Assembly (NCBI GenBank): GCA_038106145.1
Contig: JAYODD010000010.1
Coordinates: forward strand, 54,326 to 118,325
DNA length: 64,000 nt
Origin: JBFJKD01 sp038106145
Lineage (GTDB): Bacteria; Pseudomonadota; Gammaproteobacteria; Pseudomonadales; Porticoccaceae
Reading direction: 5' to 3'
This document shows, one piece after another, positions 9,160-16,323 of this stretch. Position 1 is the first letter of the stretch. Every line of letters starts with the position of its first letter. The notes under the pieces are model-generated. The model was not told the DNA's origin, searched no databases, and saw nothing but the letters and a program-made list of their open reading frames with translations. Both the position numbers and the translations under genes were made by a program.

Positions 9160-10335
9160 TCAGTGGATCAGCGCCAGGGCGGCGTGGCGCGCCCGCGCAT
9201 CGGAGGCTTGGACTACCGCCAGGTCCTGTGGTTCACTCGCCTCCCAGCGGTGGAGAATTTCTGCCACGATTTCAGCAATTCTGCAAAATCCAATTTTGCC
9301 ATCGAGAAACGCGGCAACCGCTACTTCATTGGCGGCGTTGAGCGCCACCGCATAATCCTTGCCCGCCTCCCCCGCTTCCCGTGCCAACCCCAGACAGGGA
9401 TAGCGCGCCGGTTCGGGCGCGCTAAAATGCAATGCACCTGCTCCGATCAGGTCGAGGGGCGTCACCCCGGACTCCAGACGTTGCGGCCAGTTTAACGCAT
9501 GGGCGATGGGGGTGCGCATATCCGGGTTACCGAGTTGCGCCAGCAGTGACCCGTCGACGTACTCCACCAATGAATGCACAATACTTTCGGCGTGGATCAC
9601 GACATCCACCTGCTGCACCTCGACGCCGAACAACCAGCAGGCCTCCAGCAACTCCAGCCCTTTATTCATCATGGTCGCCGAATCTACTGAAATCTTGCGC
9701 CCCATCCGCCAGTTGGGATGCGCGCAGGCCTGCTCGGGCGTCACCCTCGGCAACTGTTCAAGTTCAATGGTGCGAAAGGGGCCACCGGAGGCCGACAGTA
9801 GAATACGCCGTATACCCGCCGCCTGGGGGTCGCCCCGATAGTCGGGCGGTAAACATTGGAAAATCGCGTTGTGCTCGCTGTCGATGGGCAACAGCGTTGC
9901 ACCGCAACTGCGCACCCCCTCCATAAACAATGCGCCCGCCATTACCAGCGCTTCTTTGTTGGCGAGCAGTACCCGTTTGCCGGCGTGGACCGCGGCCATG
10001 GTCGGCACCAAACCCGCTCCACCGACGATCGCCGCCATCACCGTACCGACGTCGGGGTGCGCCGCCACTTCCACCAAACCTTCCTCGCCCCACAGTACTT
10101 TGGTGGCCGGAGAACCGGAGCCGTTTTGAATACTCTCCGCCAGCCGCTGCGCGTCCTGATGATTGGCGACCACCGCGTAGCGCGGCTGCCAGCGGCGACA
10201 CTGTTGCGCCAGCAGGTCGATGCGCGTATGCGCGGTCAGCGCAAATGCGCGAAAGCGATCCGGGTGACGGGCCATCACATCCAGGGTGTTAACGCCGATC
10301 GATCCCGTTGCACCGAGCACGGTAACCAGCTGCAT
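9160..10335 (-). CDS. dxr: 1-deoxy-D-xylulose-5-phosphate reductoisomerase
   Basis: Dxr (IspC) converts DXP to 2-C-methylerythritol 4-phosphate with NADPH, the committed step of the MEP isoprenoid pathway. The 391-aa protein has the N-terminal NADPH-binding GATGSIG (residues 8-14), LLANKEALVMAG, and metal/substrate motifs SEHNAIFQ and SASGGPFR. It starts 3 bp after the cdsA stop codon, suggesting coupling. Confidence 0.97.
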   Translation of the reverse strand: MQLVTVLGATGSIGVNTLDVMARHPDRFRAFALTAHTRIDLLAQQCRRWQPRYAVVANHQDAQRLAESIQNGSGSPATKVLWGEEGLVEVAAHPDVGTVMAAIVGGAGLVPTMAAVHAGKRVLLANKEALVMAGALFMEGVRSCGATLLPIDSEHNAIFQCLPPDYRGDPQAAGIRRILLSASGGPFRTIELEQLPRVTPEQACAHPNWRMGRKISVDSATMMNKGLELLEACWLFGVEVQQVDVVIHAESIVHSLVEYVDGSLLAQLGNPDMRTPIAHALNWPQRLESGVTPLDLIGAGALHFSAPEPARYPCLGLAREAGEAGKDYAVALNAANEVAVAAFLDGKIGFCRIAEIVAEILHRWEASEPQDLAVVQASDARARHAALALIH

Positions 10336-10338
10336 AAC

Positions 10339-11178
10339 CTACAACCTGTGGTCGAGCATGAGGTAAAACAAGGTAAATACGGGTAGCGCGGCAGTCAGGC
10401 TGTCGACACGATCCAGCAGGCCACCATGCCCCGGGAGAATAGTACCACTGTCTTTGACACCGCGATGACGCTTGAGCATGCTTTCCAGCAGGTCACCAAG
10501 CACCGACGCCAGTGCGGTCACCAGCGCCACCCCTGCCCATGGCAGCCAGGCCCGCCACTGAAGTTCGCACCAGGCTCCCAGCGCGAAGATAAATACCGCG
10601 ACGCTGGCCAGGCCACCGAGCACCCCTTCCCAGGTTTTGCCGGGGCTTACCGCTGGCGCAAGTTTGTGCCTGCCGAGCGCACGGCCGGTAAAATAAGCGC
10701 CGATATCCGCCAGGGCAACAATTAATACCACGGTTAAAACCAGCCAGGGACCCCGCGGTTCGCCAACCAGGACGGACATTGCCAGCCACAGGGGCGCCAG
10801 CACCAGAACACCGATGCCCAGGCACACGACAACGTTGCCCCACAGCACCGCGCTGCTGGGATAGCCCTGCACCCACAGCAACGCTACTGCCCACCAGGCG
10901 CCAGCTATCAGCAACAGTGGCAGAGCAACTTCTTTACGCAGACCGCTGGCGGGCAACTGCCAGCCGCTGAATAACCATACCAGCAGCGCCAGCAGCGCCA
11001 GCGCGTACGCCCCCCGCGCGGCCGCGCCGCGCAGTCCGGCCAGGGCGCCCCACTCCCAGCCGCCATACGCCACCACCAGGGCCATCAGCGCCGCAAACCC
11101 GACAGGGGGCAACAAAAACAACGCAGGAAGAAAAGCCAGAGCGAGCACTACAGCGGTCGCCACCCGCAATCTAAGCAC
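10339..11178 (-). CDS. cdsA: Phosphatidate cytidylyltransferase
   Basis: CdsA makes CDP-diacylglycerol from phosphatidate and CTP, the branch point of phospholipid synthesis. It is a multi-pass inner-membrane protein of about 279 aa, with the C-terminal signature region KDSGTILPGHGGLLDRVDS. I prefer the GTG at 11178: it aligns with the start of E. coli CdsA, has a GGAG about 7 nt upstream, and reduces the overlap with uppS to 8 nt. An upstream ATG at 11199 would add 7 residues and a 29-nt overlap. Confidence 0.93.
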   Translation of the reverse strand: MLRLRVATAVVLALAFLPALFLLPPVGFAALMALVVAYGGWEWGALAGLRGAAARGAYALALLALLVWLFSGWQLPASGLRKEVALPLLLIAGAWWAVALLWVQGYPSSAVLWGNVVVCLGIGVLVLAPLWLAMSVLVGEPRGPWLVLTVVLIVALADIGAYFTGRALGRHKLAPAVSPGKTWEGVLGGLASVAVFIFALGAWCELQWRAWLPWAGVALVTALASVLGDLLESMLKRHRGVKDSGTILPGHGGLLDRVDSLTAALPVFTLFYLMLDHRL

Positions 11179-11911
11179 TCTGACGCTCCACTGCGTCATC
11201 GGTCAAGCCAAAGCGCCGTTGCCTCTGGTAATAATCCTGCACCGCCTGGTCGAGGGCAGCGCTATCAAAATCGGGCCAGTAACACTTGGCAAAATAAAAT
11301 TCGGTGTAGGCCATTTGCCACAGCAGAAAATTACTGATGCGCTGTTCGCCAGCGGTGCGAATACACAGGTCCGGCATCGGCAGGTCGCCGAGACTCAGGT
11401 GGCTCGTAAACAGAGCCTCATCAATTTGCTCGCAATCCAGCTGCTTATCCCGAACCAGGCTGGCCATCTGTCGGGCGGCCTGCAAAATATCCCAGCGACC
11501 ACCATAATCCACTGCCAGCGCGAGGGTGAAACTGCCGTTGACGGTGGCTCGTTCTGCATCGGCTATCAATTTTTGCAGCCGCTCGCTAAACCGGCTGCGC
11601 TCGCCAATTACCCGCAGACGAATGTCGCGGCGACACAGNNNNNNNNNNTAAGACGCAAACAGGGACATCAGGGCCCCCACCTCGGCGGGCGGACGCTGCC
11701 AATTTTCGCTACTGAATGCAAACAGGGTCAGTGTCGAAATCTTGTGTTGCTGACAGGCGTCGAGGATATCGCGCACTTTTTCGACGCCCGCATTGTGGCC
11801 GGCCACGGCCCCAAGCCCACGCGCACGAGCCCAGCGACCATTGCCATCCATAATAATAGCAACGTGCTGCAGCGGATGGCTGCGGGCGCGGCAATCAGTG
11901 GTTTCTGCCAT
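11171..11911 (-). CDS. uppS: Undecaprenyl diphosphate synthase (contains a 10-N gap)
   Basis: UppS elongates farnesyl diphosphate with cis-isoprene units to C55-PP, the carrier lipid for peptidoglycan. The MDGNGRWA motif (D22 catalytic) and the downstream ALAVDYGGRWDI region are intact. Ten Ns at 11639-11648 fall in the helix between LFAS and LCRRDIRL. The reading frame is preserved across the Ns, but comparison with E. coli UppS (from memory) predicts about four more residues there, so the N run is probably a fixed-length placeholder and not a true length. It overlaps cdsA and precedes dxr. Confidence 0.93.
   Translation of the reverse strand: MAETTDCRARSHPLQHVAIIMDGNGRWARARGLGAVAGHNAGVEKVRDILDACQQHKISTLTLFAFSSENWQRPPAEVGALMSLFASXXXXLCRRDIRLRVIGERSRFSERLQKLIADAERATVNGSFTLALAVDYGGRWDILQAARQMASLVRDKQLDCEQIDEALFTSHLSLGDLPMPDLCIRTAGEQRISNFLLWQMAYTEFYFAKCYWPDFDSAALDQAVQDYYQRQRRFGLTDDAVERQSA
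11639..11648. other. Assembly gap (10 N) inside uppS
   Basis: Ten undetermined bases interrupt the uppS coding sequence. The same length recurs at 13371-13380, as expected of a placeholder inserted by scaffolding software. Confidence 0.95.
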
Positions 11912-11932
11912 GGTAATTTCCCGGATGGAATA

Positions 11933-12496
11933 CTAAATTTCCATCAAGTCGCGTTCTTTCGCCGCCAGAGCTTCTTCAATTTTCGCGATATAGCGATCCG
12001 TTATTTTTTGCACCTCTTCCTGCGCGCGGCGCTCCTCATCTTCGGATATATCCTTTTCCTTCAGCAACTCCTTGATATCGGACAACACGTCGCGGCGTAT
12101 GTTGCGCACCGATACGCGGGAATTTTCCGCCTCGTGTTTGGCCTGACGGATGTAGCCTTTGCGAGTTTCCTCGGTAAGCGCTGGCATGGGAATGCGAATG
12201 ATCGTGCCCGAGGTCGACGGATTGAGGCCCAGGTCCGAGCGCATGATGGCTTTTTCTACCTCGACTACCATCGCCTTTTCCCACGGCGCCACTGACAGGG
12301 TGCGCGCATCAACCGCGGTGACGGTTGCCACCTGATTAAGCGGCGTGTCATTGCCGTAGTAACTCACGGTGATCCCGTCGAGCAGGCTTGAGTGCGCCCT
12401 TCCGGTGCGAATTTTATTGAATGCCTGTGCCAGCGCGTCCACGGTTTTACCCATCCGCTCCTGGGCATCCTTCTTTAATTCTTCAATCATGGTCAT
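11933..12496 (-). CDS. frr: Ribosome recycling factor
   Basis: RRF, with EF-G, splits post-termination ribosomes. The 187-aa product matches the family throughout: N-terminal KKDAQERM, KIRTGRAHSSLLDGI near residues 28-42, and the C-terminal charged helical region. Two in-frame ATGs (12496, 12490) are possible starts; both are a few bases after the pyrH stop codon. The pyrH-frr-uppS order is conserved. Confidence 0.97.
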   Translation of the reverse strand: MTMIEELKKDAQERMGKTVDALAQAFNKIRTGRAHSSLLDGITVSYYGNDTPLNQVATVTAVDARTLSVAPWEKAMVVEVEKAIMRSDLGLNPSTSGTIIRIPMPALTEETRKGYIRQAKHEAENSRVSVRNIRRDVLSDIKELLKEKDISEDEERRAQEEVQKITDRYIAKIEEALAAKERDLMEI

Positions 12497-12499
12497 GAC

Positions 12500-13231
12500 T
12501 TACGCTTCTTCAATCAGTGTGCCTTCCTGCCCGCCCACCACAATGCTGAGCAGGGCCCCCGGCTTGGACATGCGGAACACCCGCACCGGCATCTTGTGTT
12601 CCCGGCACAGACAGATGGCCGTTAAATCCATTACCGCGAGTTTTTTCTCTAATACTTCATCATAGGTTAATCGGGAAAACAGCGTGGCCGTGGGATCCTG
12701 CAGCGGGTCAGAAGAATAGACACCGTCCACCCGAGTTGCCTTGAGCACCAGTTCCGCGTCAATTTCTATGCCCCGCAGACAGGCCGCTGAATCCGTCGTG
12801 AAAAAAGGATTTCCGGTACCAGCGGCAAAAATCACCACCTCCCCGGCGGACAGATAATTCAACGCCCGGCGACGATCGTAGTGTTCGACTATACCGCTCA
12901 TCGGTATCGCCGACATGACCCGCGCCGAAATATTATTGCGATCCAGGGCATCGCGCATCGCCAGTCCATTCATCACCGTGGCCAGCATACCCATATGATC
13001 GCCCGTGACGCGCTCCATGCCGGCGGCGTTCAGCACCGCGCCGCGAAACAGATTACCGCCGCCGATAACCAACCCAACCTGCACGCCAATACCGATCAGC
13101 TGACCAATTTCCAGCGCCATGCGATCGAGCACCTTGGGGTCAATCCCAAAGTTTTCTTCGCCAACCAGCTCCTCGCCACTTAGCTTAAGCAGAATACGCT
13201 TGTATTTTTTGTCCTTGGCGCCCTTGCTCAC
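12500..13231 (-). CDS. pyrH: UMP kinase
   Basis: PyrH phosphorylates UMP to UDP and is regulated by GTP and UTP. The body starts KYKRILLKLSGEELVGEE and shows GGGNLFRG and the TDSAACLRGIEI region of the amino acid kinase fold. The longest ORF reaches 13369, but its first 46 codons come from an artefactual G/T-rich patch. The GTG at 13231 (VSKGAKDKKYKR), with GGAG/AGGA upstream, gives a normal 243-aa protein. The true 5' region beyond about 13258 cannot be trusted. Confidence 0.95.
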   Translation of the reverse strand: MSKGAKDKKYKRILLKLSGEELVGEENFGIDPKVLDRMALEIGQLIGIGVQVGLVIGGGNLFRGAVLNAAGMERVTGDHMGMLATVMNGLAMRDALDRNNISARVMSAIPMSGIVEHYDRRRALNYLSAGEVVIFAAGTGNPFFTTDSAACLRGIEIDAELVLKATRVDGVYSSDPLQDPTATLFSRLTYDEVLEKKLAVMDLTAICLCREHKMPVRVFRMSKPGALLSIVVGGQEGTLIEEA

Positions 13232-13258
13232 CGTCCTGCTCTCCGCACAACCTGTCGC

Positions 13259-13380
13259 GGGGGGGGGGGGGGGGCCGGCCGCCGGGGGGGGGGGGGGGCG
13301 CAAACACACCCACCCCAGACACCCAAACACACAAACCAACACACCCACAAAACAATACACCACCCACAAANNNNNNNNNN
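13259..13380. other. Low-complexity assembly artefact and 10-N gap between tsf and pyrH
   Basis: Two G homopolymers (13259-13274 and 13284-13298) flank a short GC block. They are followed by about 70 bases of almost only A and C (13301-13370) and then ten Ns (13371-13380). This composition is unlike anything else in the window. It fits degraded read ends at a scaffold join better than real intergenic DNA. The tsf-pyrH spacing and any promoter here are unknown. Confidence 0.85.
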
Positions 13381-13403
13381 GGCTCGCGCCAGCCGCTGTC
13401 GTG

Positions 13404-14270
13404 TCATTTTTGCGAACTCACCTGCGCGGCCACTTCAGCGGCAAAGTCGACCGCTTCGACCTCGATACCTTCGCCCACCTCGAAACGCACAAATTCCTGC
13501 ACATCGCAGCCCGCATCTGTCAACAACTGGCCCACTTTGACGTCTGGATCCTTGACAAAAGGTTGCTCGACTAGACTGACCTCGGCGAGGAACTTGCTCA
13601 CCCTGCCGGCCACCATTTTTTCCACTATCGCGTCCGGTTTGCCGCTCTCGCGGGCCTGCACGAGATAGATTTCCCGTTCTTTCTCGAGCAAATCCTGGGG
13701 CATATCCTGCGGTTTTGCAACCTGTGGGTTAACCGCTGCAACGTGCATTGCCACATCCCTCGCCAGATCCCCGTTACCGCCGGAGAGGCCGACCAGAACC
13801 GCAATGCGATCGTTGCTGTGCACGTAGCTGCCCACCACCGGCGCCTCCACCACCACGGCCCGGCGCACATTGATGTTCTCGCCAATTTTCTGCACCAGTG
13901 CCTCGCGCGCCGTTTCCAACTCGCCTGCCATCAAAGCCGCGATATCGCTCTGCTTGTCCCGGTAGGCGCGCTCGAGCACGGTTTGCACGAATGCGCGAAA
14001 ATTGTCGTCACGAGCCACAAAGTCGGTTTCGGAGTTGACTTCCACCAGCACGCCGAAATCGCCGTCGTCGGACACTTTGATCGCCACCGCGCCCTGGGCG
14101 GCGATGCGCCCGGCTTTTTTAGCGGCCTTCATCCCACTCGATTTGCGCAGATTTTCAATCGCCAGATCGATGTCCCCGGCGGTTTCCACCAACGCTTTTT
14201 TGCATTCCATCATGCCCAGGCCAGTGCGCTCGCGCAGCTCCTTTACCTGGGATGCCGTGATTGTCGTCAT
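13404..14270 (-). CDS. tsf: Elongation factor Ts
   Basis: EF-Ts regenerates EF-Tu-GTP by nucleotide exchange. The 288-aa protein has the N-terminal UBA-like module (VKELRERTGLGMMECKKAL) and the core TDFVAR motif that contacts EF-Tu. AGAGGAGAAG lies just upstream of the ATG at 14270. It follows rpsB after a spacer with a terminator-like hairpin. Confidence 0.97.
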   Translation of the reverse strand: MTTITASQVKELRERTGLGMMECKKALVETAGDIDLAIENLRKSSGMKAAKKAGRIAAQGAVAIKVSDDGDFGVLVEVNSETDFVARDDNFRAFVQTVLERAYRDKQSDIAALMAGELETAREALVQKIGENINVRRAVVVEAPVVGSYVHSNDRIAVLVGLSGGNGDLARDVAMHVAAVNPQVAKPQDMPQDLLEKEREIYLVQARESGKPDAIVEKMVAGRVSKFLAEVSLVEQPFVKDPDVKVGQLLTDAGCDVQEFVRFEVGEGIEVEAVDFAAEVAAQVSSQK

Positions 14271-14299
14271 GCTTACTTCTCCTCTTTCCTGCCATTAGT

Positions 14300-14325
14300 A
14301 AAAAGGGGGCCGAGCCCCCTTTTTT
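14300..14325 (-). terminator. Terminator-like hairpin in the rpsB-tsf spacer
   Basis: A perfect stem (14300-14310 pairing with 14314-14324, loop CGA) has a GGGGGC/GCCCCC core flanked by A and T runs. On the minus strand the hairpin ends in a T tract, as an intrinsic terminator does. Since tsf lies just downstream, it probably acts as a partial terminator that sets the S2:EF-Ts ratio. Confidence 0.75.
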
Positions 14326-14407
14326 GGTCCAGATCACACTCGCCATCGCCGGCCCTTATCCTTAGAGAGTCGGCCAAAACACCTCGTCGCGCCGCGGTCG
14401 CGACCCT

Positions 14408-15184
14408 TTATTCCTGCGCGGCCTCCGGCGCCGCGACCTCGGCGGCAACCTCATCGTCGGTCACTTCCACAAACTCGTCCTTGGCGGAGGGGCCGCTGGC
14501 ACTGTTCGCCTTGCCTTCGAGTATCGCGTCAGCCATCGCGGTCACATATAACTTAATGGCGCGAATAGCGTCATCGTTACCGGGAATAACCACGTCGATA
14601 CCGTCGGGATCGCTGTTGGTATCCACAATGCCGATTACCGGAATCCCCAGCTTGTTGGCTTCCTGCACCGCGATGCGTTCGTGATCGACGTCGATAACGA
14701 ACAGCGCGTCGGGCAAACCACCCATGTCCTTAATACCGCCGATGGAGCGTTCCAGCTTCTCCATCATGCGAATGCGCATCAGCGCTTCCTTCTTGGTTAA
14801 TTTTTCAAAGGTACCGTCCGCGCTCTGTGTCTCCAGCTCGCGCAGCCTGCGCACCGAGCCGCGAATGGTTTTGTAATTGGTCAACATGCCGCCCAGCCAA
14901 CGGTGGCTGACATAGGGCATGCCGGCGCGCTCGGCCTGTTCCTTCACCGACTTTTGCGCCGCCCGTTTGGTGCCGACAAACAACAGTTTGTTGCCATTGG
15001 CGGCCAGTTTGCGCGCCATCGCCAGTGCGTCGTTAAACGCCGGAACCGTCTGTTCCAGATTGATAATATGGACTTTGTTGCGAGCCCCAAAGATGTGGGA
15101 ATTCATCTTGGGGTTCCAAAAGCGGGTCTGGTGGCCAAAATGGACGCCAGCTTGAAGCATGTCACGCATGGAGACAGTAGTCAT
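14408..15184 (-). CDS. rpsB: 30S ribosomal protein S2
   Basis: S2 is a late-assembling 30S protein that bridges the subunit head and platform. The 258-aa protein starts MTTVSMRDMLQAGVHFGHQ with AGGA seven bases upstream of the ATG at 15184; an in-frame extension to 15217 has no support. The C-terminal tail is acidic and Ala/Glu-rich, longer than in E. coli. It heads the rpsB-tsf-pyrH-frr block, with a promoter at 15323-15331. Confidence 0.97.
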   Translation of the reverse strand: MTTVSMRDMLQAGVHFGHQTRFWNPKMNSHIFGARNKVHIINLEQTVPAFNDALAMARKLAANGNKLLFVGTKRAAQKSVKEQAERAGMPYVSHRWLGGMLTNYKTIRGSVRRLRELETQSADGTFEKLTKKEALMRIRMMEKLERSIGGIKDMGGLPDALFVIDVDHERIAVQEANKLGIPVIGIVDTNSDPDGIDVVIPGNDDAIRAIKLYVTAMADAILEGKANSASGPSAKDEFVEVTDDEVAAEVAAPEAAQE

Positions 15185-15295
15185 AGTCAGTTCCTGATCA
15201 GGGTTAAACCTCCACATATCCCACCGGTCAACCCTGGAGCAGTTACTGCCTGGGGCACCCAGACCGGCGTGACGATATGTGTGTGTCGTTAGTTA

Positions 15296-15317
15296 ACCCC
15301 GGGGAAATTCCCGGGGG
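15296..15317 (-). promoter_or_regulatory. GC-rich hairpin at the 5' end of the rpsB leader
   Basis: The sequence forms a seven G-C pair stem (CCCCGGG with CCCGGGG) plus a G-T pair, closed by an AAAT loop. It lies just downstream of the predicted transcription start and about 110 nt before the rpsB start codon. Structured rpsB leaders are known targets of S2 autoregulation in gammaproteobacteria. Whether this hairpin plays that role is inference. Confidence 0.5.
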
Positions 15318-15322
15318 CGCGC

Positions 15323-15331
15323 TTTATACCA
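15323..15331 (-). promoter_or_regulatory. Extended -10 promoter of rpsB
   Basis: On the minus strand the bases read TGGTATAAA, an extended -10 (TGn plus TATAAA), followed by a GC-rich discriminator (GCGCGCC). No good -35 is present. An extended -10 with a GC-rich discriminator is the known layout of enterobacterial rpsB promoters and fits stringent control. The leader would be about 130 nt. Confidence 0.7.
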
Positions 15332-15441
15332 TAATTCGGCACCAGAAAGAAGTCTGGCCACCCTCCCCCACAGTCGCCTGGCCATCGATCACCGCCGCCA
15401 GCCGACGGCCAGCCACGGTGCACCCTGCCGCGGTAATTGGG

Positions 15442-15447
15442 TACAAT
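15442..15447 (+). promoter_or_regulatory. Possible -10 of the map promoter
   Basis: TACAAT lies 32 bp upstream of the map start codon in the divergent rpsB/map intergenic region. No convincing -35 is present, so the assignment is tentative. Confidence 0.4.
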
Positions 15448-15478
15448 GCGCGCACTGATTTTCACAAGGCCGTACCAT

Positions 15479-16255
15479 ATGCCTGTATCCATAAAGACCG
15501 CCGACGAAATCGCTAAAATGCGTATTGCGGGGCGACTGGCCGCTGAGGTGCTCGAAATGATCGAGCCCTACGTGCAACCCGGCATCAGCACCGCCGAACT
15601 TGATCAGCTCTGCCACGATTACATGGTTAAGGTGCAGGACAGTATTCCCGCCTGCCTGAATTACCGCGGATTTCCCAAATCCATTTGCACATCGGTCAAT
15701 CACGTGGTTTGCCACGGCATTCCATCAGAGCAGAAAGTGCTGAAAAAAGGCGACATCGTCAACCTCGACATTACCGTCATCAAGGATGGGTATTTCGGCG
15801 ACACCAGCAAGATGTTTTTTGTCGGCGACGCGCCCGAGCATGCCAGACGGTTAGTGAAGGTCGCGCAGGAATGTCTATACAAAGGGATCGAAATTGTTAA
15901 GCCTGGGTGCCGTCTGGGCGATATCGGGCACGTGATCCAACGATACGCTGAAGCCAACTACTATTCCGTGGTGCGCGACTATTGCGGCCACGGCATCGGC
16001 ACCGAGTTTCACGAGGAGCCACAGGTGGTCCACTTCGGCACCCCCGGTACCGGTATGGTGCTGCGCGAGGGTATGACGTTTACCATTGAGCCGATGATCA
16101 ATGCTGGCAAGCACCATACGCGCTTGAAAAACGACGGTTGGACGGTCGAAACCCGCGACGGTCGTTTGTCAGCGCAGTGGGAGCACACGCTTGCGGTAAC
16201 GGCCGACGGCGTCGAAGTACTGACCGCGCGCACCGAGGAGTCCTTCGCCCGATAA
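15479..16255 (+). CDS. map: Methionine aminopeptidase type I
   Basis: Map removes the N-terminal methionine from nascent proteins. From the ATG at 15479 the product is 258 aa and starts MPVSIKTADEIAKMR, as in homologues; the upstream in-frame ATG at 15437 would overlap the promoter. Metal and substrate residues sit at family positions: H79 in VCHGIP, D97, D108, then GHGIGTEFHEEP and the C-terminal SAQWEHT. It is divergent from rpsB and followed by glnD. Confidence 0.97.
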   Translation: MPVSIKTADEIAKMRIAGRLAAEVLEMIEPYVQPGISTAELDQLCHDYMVKVQDSIPACLNYRGFPKSICTSVNHVVCHGIPSEQKVLKKGDIVNLDITVIKDGYFGDTSKMFFVGDAPEHARRLVKVAQECLYKGIEIVKPGCRLGDIGHVIQRYAEANYYSVVRDYCGHGIGTEFHEEPQVVHFGTPGTGMVLREGMTFTIEPMINAGKHHTRLKNDGWTVETRDGRLSAQWEHTLAVTADGVEVLTARTEESFAR

Positions 16256-16323
16256 GCGCTACCAGCGCCGACAAACCCTGCAACGGACTCATTCGAACAC
16301 AGCTTCAGACAGAGCGGACAATC

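Noticed and set aside
13259..13298. Possible G-quadruplex or GC-rich regulatory element
   Set aside because: The runs merge into A/C-only sequence and an N gap, so artefact is the simpler explanation.
13119..13574. Plus-strand ORF across the tsf-pyrH spacer
   Set aside because: It reads through the G runs, A/C patch and Ns, and overlaps both real genes in antisense.
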